Assembly (NCBI GenBank): GCA_019749915.1
Contig: JAIEPE010000015.1
Location: 1 to 64,000 of the forward strand
Length of the DNA: 64,000 bases
Source: Alphaproteobacteria bacterium
GTDB taxonomy: Bacteria > Pseudomonadota > Alphaproteobacteria > UBA9655
Direction: 5' to 3'
Positions 54,540-63,935 of this stretch are shown one piece after another; the stretch's first letter is position 1, and each line of letters begins with the position of its first letter. The position numbers and the translations under genes are program-made. Below the pieces are notes generated by a model that was not told the origin of the DNA, ran no database searches, and saw only the letters and a program-made list of their open reading frames with translations.

Positions 54540-55547
54540 CTGAATCTTAATTGGAAAAAAATAAAAATCCCTCTTCTTGGTATTGCAGTGCTTATGATTA
54601 TTATTGTGATCTCACTCGTCATAATGTTTTTGCATTATAAGGGGAATTCTAATCATTTAGTTCTTTATGGCAATGTGGATATTCGTCAAGTTGACCTTGG
54701 ATTTCGCGTGAGCGGGCGCCTTAAGAAGATGCTCGTTGAAGAAGGAGATCAAGTTAAGCAGGGTGACCTTTTGGCGGTTTTAGATAAGGTGCCTTACGAG
54801 GCAGACCTTGCTTCAGCTAAGGCAGGACTGGCCCAAGCAGAAGCGAACTATTTAAAGTTACAACATGGGAGTCGGCCTCAGGAAATTGAAGAAGCCCGGG
54901 CCCTTGTGCGCGAAAAACAAGCTGCTGTAACAAATGCGGGGCTTACTTTTGCACGGCAGAAGGAACAAATTAAAATTGGAGCTTCTTCTAAACAGAATTA
55001 TGATGATGCCTTTGCGCAAAAAAATGAAGCAGAAGCTCAGTTAAAAAGTGCTCAAGAAAGCTTAAGTCTTGCGGAAGAAGGATTCCGCAAAGAGGATATT
55101 CAAGCGGGAAAAGCAGCTATGGAAGTCGCCAAGGCTAAACTTGAATCCGCTAAAATCAATTTAATAGACACGGAAATATTTTCTCCTTCCGGTGGAATTA
55201 TTCTTACCCGCGTGCGAGAGCCGGGAGCGATCATTTCTCCCCAATCTATCATCTATACTCTTACGCTCCATAAGCCTGTTTGGATTCGTGCCTATGTTTC
55301 TGAAACTGACTTAGGCCACATCAAACCGGGCATGGAGGCTTTAATTTACACGGATGCGGATCCTGAACATCCCTTTAAAGCTAAAATCGGATTTATCTCC
55401 CCCACGGCTGAGTTTACGCCCAAGACCGTTGAAACGCCTGAACTGCGCACGGATTTAGTTTATCGTCTTCGACTCTATGTGGACGATCCAAAAGGGAAAC
55501 TGCGACAAGGCATGCCTGTTACGGTAAAATTGGATGTCAAAGAATAA
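54540..55547 (+). CDS. ybhG: HlyD-family membrane fusion protein of a YbhGFSR-type exporter
   Basis: This periplasmic adaptor has an N-terminal membrane helix (LLGIAVLMIIIVISLVIMFL), biotinyl-lipoyl halves (GNVDIRQVDLGFRVSGRL and EIFSPSGGIILTRV) around a coiled coil (residues about 90-200) and a beta-barrel tail. I extend it to a CTG at 54540, because AAGGAG lies 7 nt upstream and the extra 16 residues give a normal basic N-terminus; the first GTG at 54588 falls inside the helix and has no ribosome site. It overlaps the ATPase gene by 14 nt. Confidence 0.86.
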   Translation: MNLNWKKIKIPLLGIAVLMIIIVISLVIMFLHYKGNSNHLVLYGNVDIRQVDLGFRVSGRLKKMLVEEGDQVKQGDLLAVLDKVPYEADLASAKAGLAQAEANYLKLQHGSRPQEIEEARALVREKQAAVTNAGLTFARQKEQIKIGASSKQNYDDAFAQKNEAEAQLKSAQESLSLAEEGFRKEDIQAGKAAMEVAKAKLESAKINLIDTEIFSPSGGIILTRVREPGAIISPQSIIYTLTLHKPVWIRAYVSETDLGHIKPGMEALIYTDADPEHPFKAKIGFISPTAEFTPKTVETPELRTDLVYRLRLYVDDPKGKLRQGMPVTVKLDVKE

Positions 55548-57096
55548 AGACGCTATCCACATCACCTCTCTGGGTAAAACCTTTCCTGGTGCTAAAAAAG
55601 CCGCTCTTGACAATATTAATGCCGTGATTCGTCCAGGCATCATAACCGGATTAATTGGGCCCGATGGTGCAGGGAAGACAACCCTTCTAAGGCTTATGAC
55701 AGGCCTTCTATTGCCAAGCTATGGTAAGATCAATGTTTTCGGATTGGATACGGTTCGAGATGCGGAGAAGCTCCATGATATCACAGGTTACATGCCTCAA
55801 AAATTTGGACTTTATGAAGATCTAACAGTTATTGAAAATCTTGATCTTTATGCAGCCCTTCATGGAATTTCTGAGAAAGAAAAGCCTGAAGTTTTTAATA
55901 AAATGCTTCATTTTACCTCCCTCGGACCTTTTACTACTCGGCTTGCGGGAAACTTATCAGGGGGAATGAAGCAAAAACTGGGCCTTGCTTGTTCTCTTTT
56001 AGGAAAGCCAAAGGCTCTCCTTTTAGATGAACCCAGTGTGGGGGTGGATCCAGTTTCACGGCGGGAGTTGTGGAAGATGGTCAGTGATCTTGCAACAGAG
56101 GGGATATGCATTGTGTGGTCCACCTCCTACCTCGATGAAGCCGATAAATGTAGTGAGATTTTTTTGTTAAATGAAGGAAAATTTCTTTTTTATGGGCCGC
56201 CAAAAGATTTAATAAAACAAGTGAATAAAGAGGGGAAAGAGGAGCTCGGATTTGAAGAGGCCTTCATTGAAATTCTTGGAGGAAGCCATAGAGGAGAATC
56301 GGTTTTAGCGAAACATATGTCATCAAAAACAGTTAAGGACGTCCCGCCAATTCAAGCGAAAAATTTGACGAAAAAATTTGGTGACTTTACAGCGGCACGA
56401 GACATCTCTTTTACCATTAAACAAGGAGAAATTTTTGGGCTTTTAGGTCCCAACGGTGCGGGTAAATCGACTATTTTTAAGATGTTATGTGGACTCTTGC
56501 AGCCAACGGAAGGTCATGCTTTGGTTTCGGGCTATAGTTTAAAAACGGCGCCTTCAGAAGCGCGCTTACGTATTGGCTATATGGCCCAAAAATTTTCCCT
56601 ATATAGTGATTTAAGTGTGAAAGAGAATTTAAATTTTTTTTCAGGGGTCTATGGGCTTATGGGCCGTTATCGTCAGACACAAATGGAACAAATGATCTCT
56701 ATTTTTGAGCTCACTCCCTACCTGGGAGAGAATGCAGGGCTGCTTCCCTTAGGCTTTAAACAAAGATTGGCTCTGGCTTGCTCCTTAATGCATGAGCCAG
56801 ATGTTCTCTTTTTAGATGAACCCACCTCAGGGGTGGATCCTCTTGTACGAGAAGAATTTTGGAATCACATTCAGGGTATGGCTGCAAAGGGAGTCACAAT
56901 CATGGTGACAACCCATTTTATGGAAGAAGCGGAGTATTGTGATCGTATTGCCCTAATTTATGGGGGAAGAAGTATTGCTTCAGAAACGCCGAAGGCATTG
57001 AAAGAAATGGTGAAATCAAAGGCATTGCCAAAACCAACTCTTGAAGATGCTTTTATTACCTTGATTGAACAATTTGATCAAAAGGGGAGCTTATGA
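55534..57096 (+). CDS. ybhF: ABC transporter with two fused ATP-binding domains (YbhF-like)
   Basis: This 520-residue protein has two complete NBDs. The first (residues 1-250) has GPDGAGKT, LSGGMKQK and ALLLDEPSVGVDP; the second (about 270-520) has GPNGAGKS, a degenerate signature near LPLGFKQRLALA and VLFLDEPTSGVDP. In the second the canonical LSGG is replaced, a usual trait of YbhF proteins as far as I know. With the two permeases it exports drugs or cations. Confidence 0.92.
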   Translation: MSKNKDAIHITSLGKTFPGAKKAALDNINAVIRPGIITGLIGPDGAGKTTLLRLMTGLLLPSYGKINVFGLDTVRDAEKLHDITGYMPQKFGLYEDLTVIENLDLYAALHGISEKEKPEVFNKMLHFTSLGPFTTRLAGNLSGGMKQKLGLACSLLGKPKALLLDEPSVGVDPVSRRELWKMVSDLATEGICIVWSTSYLDEADKCSEIFLLNEGKFLFYGPPKDLIKQVNKEGKEELGFEEAFIEILGGSHRGESVLAKHMSSKTVKDVPPIQAKNLTKKFGDFTAARDISFTIKQGEIFGLLGPNGAGKSTIFKMLCGLLQPTEGHALVSGYSLKTAPSEARLRIGYMAQKFSLYSDLSVKENLNFFSGVYGLMGRYRQTQMEQMISIFELTPYLGENAGLLPLGFKQRLALACSLMHEPDVLFLDEPTSGVDPLVREEFWNHIQGMAAKGVTIMVTTHFMEEAEYCDRIALIYGGRSIASETPKALKEMVKSKALPKPTLEDAFITLIEQFDQKGSL

Positions 57097-58217
57097 ACTA
57101 TTTTTCCTTCTCCCGCTTTTGGGCTTACTTTAAAAAAGAGGGAAAGCAAATCATGAGGGATCCCAGTACCTTTCTCATTGCCTTTGTTCTTCCTTTAATA
57201 ATGATGTTTATTTTTGGCTATGGGGTGTCCTTGGATGCAGATAAAGTTCCCCTGGGACTTCTTTTGGAAGATACATCCCCCACAGCCAGAAGTCTTGAGA
57301 ATGCGTTTCTGGGCACAACTTATTTTGACGTGAAAACCAGCTATAATCGCTCGGCAATTGAGGAGGACCTTACGGGCGGTCGTGTTCGCGGTATTGTTGT
57401 TGTTTCCCAGGATTTTTCAAAAAATTTACTCAATGGAGTCGAGACTCCTATACAGGTTTTGCTTGATGGGAGTGAGCCCAATACAGCACGGTTTGTTCTT
57501 AATTATGCTGAAGGGGTGGTAAATAATTGGGTGAAACAACAAAAGGATGAAGGAAAATCGTTCCTTACCCGTCCTCTTATTGCAGTGCCGCGTATTTGGT
57601 TTAATGACTCATTGGAAAGCCGCTATGTTTTGCTTCCCGGATCAATTGCTATCATTATGACCCTCATTGGAACTCTTCTCACGGCCCTCGTTGTGGCTCG
57701 TGAATGGGAAAGGGGCACAATGGAGGCTGTCATGGCCACTCCTCTTCGCATTTCTGAAATGCTGCTTGCCAAGCTAGTGCCGTATTATCTTCTCGGTATG
57801 TGTGCAATGATAATGTGTGTTTTTCTTACTATCATCTTGTTTCAGGTTCCCTTCCGGGGATCTTATTTTATCCTATTTATCTCAACGTCCATATTTCTTC
57901 TTGCAGCCTTAGGTATTGGGCTTGTTGTGTCTTCCACGACACGTAATCAATTTGTCGCGAGTCAAATTGCAATTATTATTGGGTTTCTTCCAGCCTTTAT
58001 GCTTTCAGGATTTATTTTTGAAATCAGTTCAATGCCTTGGATTATTCAGATGATGACCTATATTTTTCCCCCCAGGTATTTTGTCACTATTTTGCAGAGC
58101 AGTTTTTTAAGTGGAACGACATGGGCGCTTATTCTCCCGAGTCTTCTTGTGATGTTCCTCATTGCAAGCCTCTTTCTTGGGATCTCGGCGCTTAAAATGG
58201 TGAAGAGAATAGATTGA
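57093..58217 (+). CDS. ybhS: ABC-2 type exporter permease (YbhS-like)
   Basis: This 374-residue permease has one N-terminal helix (FLIAFVLPLIMMFIFGYGVS), a long extracytoplasmic domain (about residues 50-180) and five C-terminal helices, including AREWERGTMEAVMATPL, the ABC-2 coupling motif. Four bases overlap the ATPase gene. It likely pairs with the next gene as a heterodimer. Confidence 0.91.
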   Translation: MNYFSFSRFWAYFKKEGKQIMRDPSTFLIAFVLPLIMMFIFGYGVSLDADKVPLGLLLEDTSPTARSLENAFLGTTYFDVKTSYNRSAIEEDLTGGRVRGIVVVSQDFSKNLLNGVETPIQVLLDGSEPNTARFVLNYAEGVVNNWVKQQKDEGKSFLTRPLIAVPRIWFNDSLESRYVLLPGSIAIIMTLIGTLLTALVVAREWERGTMEAVMATPLRISEMLLAKLVPYYLLGMCAMIMCVFLTIILFQVPFRGSYFILFISTSIFLLAALGIGLVVSSTTRNQFVASQIAIIIGFLPAFMLSGFIFEISSMPWIIQMMTYIFPPRYFVTILQSSFLSGTTWALILPSLLVMFLIASLFLGISALKMVKRID

Positions 58218-58218
58218 T

Positions 58219-59352
58219 ATGAAAAAGAAAATAAAAAATATCTGGTTACCAATTAGGACGCTTATTATTAAGGAAATTCTTGCCGTTTGGCGGGACAAAA
58301 AAAGTCGGATTACACTGGTTGTTCCACCGCTTATTCAATTGATCATTTTATCTCACGCGGCGACTTTAGACGTTAACAATATTTCTATTGGGATTTTTAA
58401 CCAAGATAGCGGCTGGTATAGTCAAGAACTCACCCAAAGGATAAAAGGCTCCCCTTATTTTAAGCATGTTTATGAGTATAAAAAACCGCAAAGTATAAGA
58501 GAGTCTATCGATAAACAAGAAGTGATCGTAGCCCTTCAACTTCAACCTAATTTTTCCAAACTTGTTGCTGGGGGGAACACTGCCCCTGTTCAAGTCATTT
58601 TGGATGGTCGAAAATCAAATGCCTCTCAAATTGTTTTTGGTTATCTTAACCTTATTTTCCAGTCCTATAATCAAGATATCTTAAAGGATCAAGGGATTGA
58701 CATACCTGAGCCAATCACCATTCAATACAGGTCATTTTTTAACCCCAATATTGAGTATATTTATTTTACAGTTCCTTCCTTAGTGGCTATTTTAAGTATG
58801 ATTCTGGCTTTAATGGTAACAGCTATGTCCGTCTCTCGTGAGAGAGAAAACGGGACCTTTGATCAATTGCTGGTTTCTCCCCTTCAACCTTGGCAAATTC
58901 TGGTGGGAAAAATGATGCCTGCTATGGTAATCAGTATTGGTGAGAGTACGCTTTTGATGATTGCCGTGTTGCTCCTTTATAATATTCCTTTTAAAGGTTC
59001 TCTCATTCTACTTTATTTTAGCATGATTATTTTTTTGTTTTCTATTGTGGGAATTGGCCTTTTTATCTCTTCCATTTGTAAAACCCAACAGCAATCTATT
59101 TTGGGAACCTTTGTTTTTATGACGCCCACCATGCTTCTTTCCGGTTATGCAACGCCTATTGAAAATATGCCTCTCTGGCTTCAGCCAATCACAAACATCT
59201 TTCCCATTAAGCACTTCTTTATTATCATTCGTGGTATTTTTTTAAAAGATATGCCTACCTTCGAGGTTTTAAGGTATAGTTGGCCCATGGTCCTTATTGC
59301 TCTTTTCACTCTGACCCTTGCGGGTTGGATGTTTAAAAGGCGGTTAGAATAA
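58219..59352 (+). CDS. ybhR: ABC-2 type exporter permease (YbhR-like)
   Basis: This 377-residue paralogue of the preceding permease has the same layout and the coupling motif SRERENGTFDQLLVSPL. It begins one base after the YbhS-like stop. It closes the adaptor-ATPase-permease-permease operon. An outer-membrane TolC-type channel is not encoded here. Its 3' end overlaps hemY (convergent) by 9 nt. Confidence 0.91.
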   Translation: MKKKIKNIWLPIRTLIIKEILAVWRDKKSRITLVVPPLIQLIILSHAATLDVNNISIGIFNQDSGWYSQELTQRIKGSPYFKHVYEYKKPQSIRESIDKQEVIVALQLQPNFSKLVAGGNTAPVQVILDGRKSNASQIVFGYLNLIFQSYNQDILKDQGIDIPEPITIQYRSFFNPNIEYIYFTVPSLVAILSMILALMVTAMSVSRERENGTFDQLLVSPLQPWQILVGKMMPAMVISIGESTLLMIAVLLLYNIPFKGSLILLYFSMIIFLFSIVGIGLFISSICKTQQQSILGTFVFMTPTMLLSGYATPIENMPLWLQPITNIFPIKHFFIIIRGIFLKDMPTFEVLRYSWPMVLIALFTLTLAGWMFKRRLE

Positions 59353-60540
59353 AACAGGAGGGGTGTAACGTGGAGCTTGAAGGCCCTTTTCAAGCCACTC
59401 CATGGCTGCTTCCATATTTTGATGCTCATGACTTTCTAAATGAGCCATCAGCTGATAAGCGATGGCTGTAGGATGTTTTTCTATAAGTTGTTTTAAAGCA
59501 GTTCGTGCTTCCCCCCAGAGTTTCGCTTTCAAAGCTGTTCGGGCTAATAGCAAGAGACTTTCTGGATTTTTTGGATTTTTCTTCACAAACTCTTTTGTTT
59601 TTTCAAAAGCAGCTCCTTCATTTTTAGGAGAGAGAATTTTTAAATAGAGATCTCCTAATTTTTGAGTGGGTGCTTGATCCCAAGTGATCTGCAGAATGCT
59701 CAAAGCTTGAGCATGATGGCCTTGTTCTTGGAGTAATTCTGCGAGCATTTCGGACACTTGAGTGAGGCTCGGATCTAAATAATGGGCTTGACGAAGGTAA
59801 GTTTCCTTTTGCTCTTGTGAAATTTTAGGTTGAAGAGCTTCCTGATATTCAATGTAGGCCAATTGTTTTTTGCTTTGATTCTTTGTGATATAGCCTAAAT
59901 CGTCTAAACGGAGAGCTATTTTTTCAGCATCAATAAACTTTTTCTGTTCACGTGCTAGGGCTAGAAAGTGCTTAAGAACCCAAGGAGAGGAGCTGAAATC
60001 TTTTTCAGCATGTTTTAAAAGATTATAAGCTCTATTGAAGTCGCCGCGCTTAAGAGCAGCACGTATCTGTCCTTTGAGTCCTAAAAAGAAAGTACCTGGT
60101 TGACCAATGAGGGCCATAAAACATTGTTCTGCTTCCAAGTGGTGTTTTGTTTTTTCGAAAATGTTTCCAGCAATCCAGAGAAAAAAAGGATTTTTTTCAA
60201 GTTTTTTTTTCATCTTTTGAGTTAGTTCAAGGGCCACATTAAAATTTTCAGCTTCGTAGGACATTAGAAGGTTTAACAATTCTGTTTCTACATTACTTTC
60301 CTGTGATTTTTTATGATGATTTGCCCATTTTGAGGGAAGATTAATGAGCCACAAAATACTGTACCCTACAAGGAGAAGGATAGACATGAGAAAAATCAAA
60401 ATGATAAAAGCTAAAATGGCGGAAAGTTGAATGTTATAACCAAACCATATTATTTCTAATGAGCCTGGATTTACAAGATAAACGATACCGAGAAATCCAA
60501 AGAAAATAGCTGTGACAATAAAAAAAAGAAGCCATTTCAT
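59344..60540 (-). CDS. hemY: HemY-like TPR membrane protein
   Basis: This 398-residue protein has two N-terminal membrane helices of the HemY_N type (FGFLGIVYLVNPGSLEIIWFGYNIQ, in pieces) and a long array of TPR-like helices. This is the proteobacterial HemY of the hem operon, not the protoporphyrinogen oxidase of the same name. The role is unresolved; a scaffold for haem enzymes has been suggested. It lies 5 nt after the Mic60-like gene. Confidence 0.88.
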   Translation of the reverse strand: MKWLLFFIVTAIFFGFLGIVYLVNPGSLEIIWFGYNIQLSAILAFIILIFLMSILLLVGYSILWLINLPSKWANHHKKSQESNVETELLNLLMSYEAENFNVALELTQKMKKKLEKNPFFLWIAGNIFEKTKHHLEAEQCFMALIGQPGTFFLGLKGQIRAALKRGDFNRAYNLLKHAEKDFSSSPWVLKHFLALAREQKKFIDAEKIALRLDDLGYITKNQSKKQLAYIEYQEALQPKISQEQKETYLRQAHYLDPSLTQVSEMLAELLQEQGHHAQALSILQITWDQAPTQKLGDLYLKILSPKNEGAAFEKTKEFVKKNPKNPESLLLLARTALKAKLWGEARTALKQLIEKHPTAIAYQLMAHLESHEHQNMEAAMEWLEKGLQAPRYTPPVLF

Positions 60541-60545
60541 CCATT

Positions 60546-61238
60546 TTATCCTTGAGCGAGTTTTATCAGCAGATTTTTATAAAGTATTTCAACTTTGAAT
60601 CGTTCTTGAACTGTTTTTATCCAAGATGAAAAATACTCCTTTTCGTCCGCGGGGAGTTTTTCAAATAAGTTCAAAACCTCGGAAATATTTTTTTCATATA
60701 TAGCCTTTTCAATTTTTTGAGGGGAGCTTGTTTCTGAAGCCTTCTTTTTATCAATTTTTTTAATGCGTATAAGAGATTTTAAACGCTCCCAAAGAGATTT
60801 TGACTTAACAGGAGCGGAAGGCAAGGAAGATTGAAGTTCGGTATAGGTTGGGCAATTGGATATGGTGGAGAGCTCAAGGAGTAAATTGGTGGTATCTTCG
60901 TCAGAGTGCTTTTGAAGGTAGGTTTTAAAGATTGACAAGGGTATCCAACCCTCTAATACGCCTTCCAAAAGTTGGATAGTAATGAGTTGTTGAGGAGGTG
61001 CTGGAGCATTTGTTATGGCTGTATCCATTTTTTCAAGGGGCTCAGGATTTTCAACTTTAGCTTTAACTTCTTGAAAATTTATTATTTCATCTTCTTTGTA
61101 TTTTTTCCATAAAATAAAAATGGAAAGAAAAAGAAGAATAAACAAGAAAAAATAAGCCAGGTATCTTTTAGAGGACTTTAAGGTTTGGCTGAAACGCTGC
61201 CAAAACAAGCTCTTATAAGTTTTTTTATTTTCCGTCAT
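60546..61238 (-). CDS. Mic60/mitofilin-like inner membrane protein (short form)
   Basis: About 230 residues with one N-terminal membrane helix (YLAYFFLFILLFLSIFILW). The C-terminal 130 residues resemble the mitofilin domain, with SLWERLKSLIRIKK, an amphipathic region and FEKLPADEKEYFSSWIKTVQERF. Alphaproteobacterial Mic60 genes sit in this same place between hemD and hemY and shape intracytoplasmic membranes. This copy lacks the long coiled coil normally found between helix and mitofilin domain. It overlaps hemD by 14 nt. Confidence 0.68.
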   Translation of the reverse strand: MTENKKTYKSLFWQRFSQTLKSSKRYLAYFFLFILLFLSIFILWKKYKEDEIINFQEVKAKVENPEPLEKMDTAITNAPAPPQQLITIQLLEGVLEGWIPLSIFKTYLQKHSDEDTTNLLLELSTISNCPTYTELQSSLPSAPVKSKSLWERLKSLIRIKKIDKKKASETSSPQKIEKAIYEKNISEVLNLFEKLPADEKEYFSSWIKTVQERFKVEILYKNLLIKLAQG

Positions 61239-61932
61239 CAAAGTATCCTAGCATATTGTATGTTGAGGGATGAGGACTTATCCAAATTTCTTTCCAAAGA
61301 ATTTTTTGTGCTTTTTCAGCTATATCATAACTTAAACAGAGGGCTTTATTCAAGGCAATCTCCTTTTCAAGTTTTGAAACTTTGACAAGATTAACAAACA
61401 GTTCAGTTGTTCTAGGAGAAAAAAATAACACATGAGATATTTTTTTATTAAAAAAATCAGTTATGAGAGAATTGGAGAAGTGCTCAATATCATTGACTTG
61501 ATAAACAATCTGGCGCTGAGCTTTAAAACCTAAGACTCTTAATTTGTGAACTATATCTCTTTTGATAATTTGGCCGGAGAGATAATATAAAACTCCTTTT
61601 TCTGGCTTGGCTTGTCGTGTCACGAGCTCTTGTAAGTCACGGCTGTTTCCGCTTGCATTGAATATGGTGATGAATCCTAACTGATGAGCAAGGGCTGCTG
61701 TTTGATCTCCCACGACGTAAAGCGGAATTTTTTTAAGATGACTATAATCCTTTAGAGCGCGTAGTGCATTTTTGCTCGTGATGATCAGGGCTTGAGGATT
61801 CTCAAGTGGAGGAACGGTAAAAAACATAGGCTCAAAAAGTGGGTAACAAAGAACTTTTTTTCCAAGTGCTTCCAAATGTGAAGCGAGAGGAAGAGCATCT
61901 TCAAGGGCCCGAATTAAGAGAACGTGGGACAT
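61225..61932 (-). CDS. hemD: uroporphyrinogen-III synthase
   Basis: This 235-residue protein closes the linear tetrapyrrole with inversion of ring D. Sequence conservation in HemD is low; the assignment rests on ALIITSKNALRAL, YVVGDQTAALA, YLSGQIIKRDIV and HVLFFSPRTTELF plus its position after hemC. It overlaps hemC by 19 nt. Confidence 0.9.
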   Translation of the reverse strand: MSHVLLIRALEDALPLASHLEALGKKVLCYPLFEPMFFTVPPLENPQALIITSKNALRALKDYSHLKKIPLYVVGDQTAALAHQLGFITIFNASGNSRDLQELVTRQAKPEKGVLYYLSGQIIKRDIVHKLRVLGFKAQRQIVYQVNDIEHFSNSLITDFFNKKISHVLFFSPRTTELFVNLVKVSKLEKEIALNKALCLSYDIAEKAQKILWKEIWISPHPSTYNMLGYFDDGK

Positions 61933-62828
61933 ATGCCCTCTTTGAGAAGTATATTAGCCGCTTCACAGCCAATTTCTTTTGGGTGAGAAGCTAACCCTTT
62001 GTGAGTAACAAAACGCATGTTATGGCCATTTAGATCGCTGATCATTCCCTTTAAAGTGAGAACTTCTTCTTCAAGAGTGGCGTAGGCAGCAATAGGAGTG
62101 CGACAAGAGCCATTGAGAGTTTTCATAAAGGCCCGTTCTGCTGAGACGGTTGTAAAAGTTACGGGATGGTTTATGGAGGAGAGAAGTTCGAGAAGATCAA
62201 AGTCCTTCTCGCGACATTGAATCCCAATAGCTCCTTGAGCCACTGCGGGGAGGCAATCTTCCAGAGATAAAATTTGTGTTATTTCGTCCATTAATCCTAA
62301 GCGTTTAAGACCCGCAACAGCTAGGAGTGCTGCATCAACTTCTCCTGTTTTAATTTTTTCGATGCGTGTATTTACATTTCCTCTCAATGATATTGGGGTA
62401 ACGTGAGGAAATTTATTCAATATATAGGCTTGGCGACGCAAGGAAGACGTTCCAAAGAGGGCACCTTTGGGTAAGATTTCGAGTGGGATCCGTCCTCGTG
62501 ATATCAAGGCATCTCGCGGATCTTCTCGTTCAAGCATGGCTGGAAAGAGCAGGCCTTCTAGGCAGTCAACAGTGACATCCTTCATAGAATGAACAGCAAG
62601 GTCAATTTCTTTTTTCAGAAGAGCATGTTCGATTTCTTTTGTAAAAAGGGATTTGCCGCCTAAAGCAATAAGGCTTCTGTCCACAATGGTATCACCCGTG
62701 GTTTTGATAGGAACGATCTCAAGGTGTCCTTTGAGAAAGGGATGATGTTCTAAAAGCTTATCCATAACTTCTTGAGTTTGAATAAGGGCCAGAGGGCTTG
62801 CCCGTGTTCCGATACGAATACTTTTCAT
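61914..62828 (-). CDS. hemC: porphobilinogen deaminase
   Basis: This enzyme of about 304 residues joins four porphobilinogens into hydroxymethylbilane. It shows IGTRASPLALIQT, DLAVHSMKDV, LFGTSSLRRQA, LRGNVNTR and the cofactor Cys in NGSCRTPIAAYA. The ATG at 62828 gives the normal start (MKSIRIGTRAS); the longer frame upstream runs into tsaD and is rejected. It is the first gene of hemC-hemD-Mic60-like-hemY, divergent from tsaD; only 49 nt separate the starts. Confidence 0.97.
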   Translation of the reverse strand: MKSIRIGTRASPLALIQTQEVMDKLLEHHPFLKGHLEIVPIKTTGDTIVDRSLIALGGKSLFTKEIEHALLKKEIDLAVHSMKDVTVDCLEGLLFPAMLEREDPRDALISRGRIPLEILPKGALFGTSSLRRQAYILNKFPHVTPISLRGNVNTRIEKIKTGEVDAALLAVAGLKRLGLMDEITQILSLEDCLPAVAQGAIGIQCREKDFDLLELLSSINHPVTFTTVSAERAFMKTLNGSCRTPIAAYATLEEEVLTLKGMISDLNGHNMRFVTHKGLASHPKEIGCEAANILLKEGICPTFS

Positions 62829-62877
62829 AAGATGTGACTTTAAAGTGTTCTCTTTCTCTTGCCTAGAGGAGTTGTTT

Positions 62878-63930
62878 GTGGTTGAAAAAGGAATGATTTT
62901 TTTAGGTATTGAATCAAGTTGTGATGAAACGGCCGCTTCTCTTGTCACTGAGAGCAAGCAAATCCTTTCGAATGTGATCTCTTCTCAATTTAAAGACCAT
63001 AAACCTTTTGGCGGTGTAGTGCCTGAAATTGCCGCGCGAGCTCACCTGGATCATATGGACTGGATTATAAATGCCGCTTTTAAAGAAGCAAATCTGACCT
63101 TGAATGACATTGATGGGGTTGCTGTTGCTGGGGGGCCCGGCCTTATCGGAGGTGTGATTGTGGGTGTTATGATGGCTAAAGGTTTGGCAATGGCTAAAAA
63201 TTTGCCTTTCATCCCTGTAAATCACCTTGAGGCCCATGCCTTAACGGCGCGGTTGACCTATGAGATTCCTTTTCCCTATCTTTTGTTACTTGTCTCTGGA
63301 GGACACTGCCAGTTTCTGATCGTCGAAGACGTTGGGAATTACACTTACTTGGGGGGGACTTTAGATGATGCCCTTGGGGAATGCTTGGACAAAACTGCAA
63401 GGCTTTTAGGGTATCCTTATCCGGGCGGGCCCACGATTGAGCGACTCGCTCTTCAAGGGAATTCTGATAGATTTAATTTTCCTAAGCCACTTAAAGGTCA
63501 AATGGGATGTGATTTTTCTTTTTCCGGACTTAAAACTGCGGCCCGAAAGGTTATTCTTGAAGCAGATAAAACTTCTCCTCACTTTCATGAAGATTTTTGC
63601 GCGTCTTTTCAAAAGGCGATCGGAGTGATTTTGGAAGATCGATTGAAACATGCTCTCCAAATGGCTCTTGAAAAAAGTCCCAAAATCACCACCCTCGTTA
63701 TAGGAGGAGGGGTTGCAGCAAATCAATATTTTAAGCACCGCTTGGCTTTATGTGCTGAAAGTTATGGTGTTTCGGTGATATCTCCTCCTATAAACCTTTG
63801 TACAGATAACGGAGCTATGATAGCGTGGGCTGGTATTGAAAGATTTAAAAGAAATTTGGATGGCACTCTATCCTTTGCACCGCGTCCACGGTGGCCACTC
63901 GAAGACTTAAAACTTAAAACAGGAGAGTAA
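62878..63930 (+). CDS. tsaD: tRNA threonylcarbamoyladenosine transferase TsaD
   Basis: This catalytic subunit of t6A synthesis has about 350 residues. It has IFLGIESSCDETAAS, the metal-binding HLEAHALTARL (HxxxH), LLVSGGHCQFL and the C-terminal CTDNGAMIAWAG. I start at GTG 62878, 6 nt after GAGGAG; the ATG at 62893 has its AAAAAGGA abutting it and is less likely. It cooperates with TsaB encoded at 32199-32831. It is followed after 5 nt by gpsA. Confidence 0.96.
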   Translation: MVEKGMIFLGIESSCDETAASLVTESKQILSNVISSQFKDHKPFGGVVPEIAARAHLDHMDWIINAAFKEANLTLNDIDGVAVAGGPGLIGGVIVGVMMAKGLAMAKNLPFIPVNHLEAHALTARLTYEIPFPYLLLLVSGGHCQFLIVEDVGNYTYLGGTLDDALGECLDKTARLLGYPYPGGPTIERLALQGNSDRFNFPKPLKGQMGCDFSFSGLKTAARKVILEADKTSPHFHEDFCASFQKAIGVILEDRLKHALQMALEKSPKITTLVIGGGVAANQYFKHRLALCAESYGVSVISPPINLCTDNGAMIAWAGIERFKRNLDGTLSFAPRPRWPLEDLKLKTGE

Positions 63931-63935
63931 ATAAA

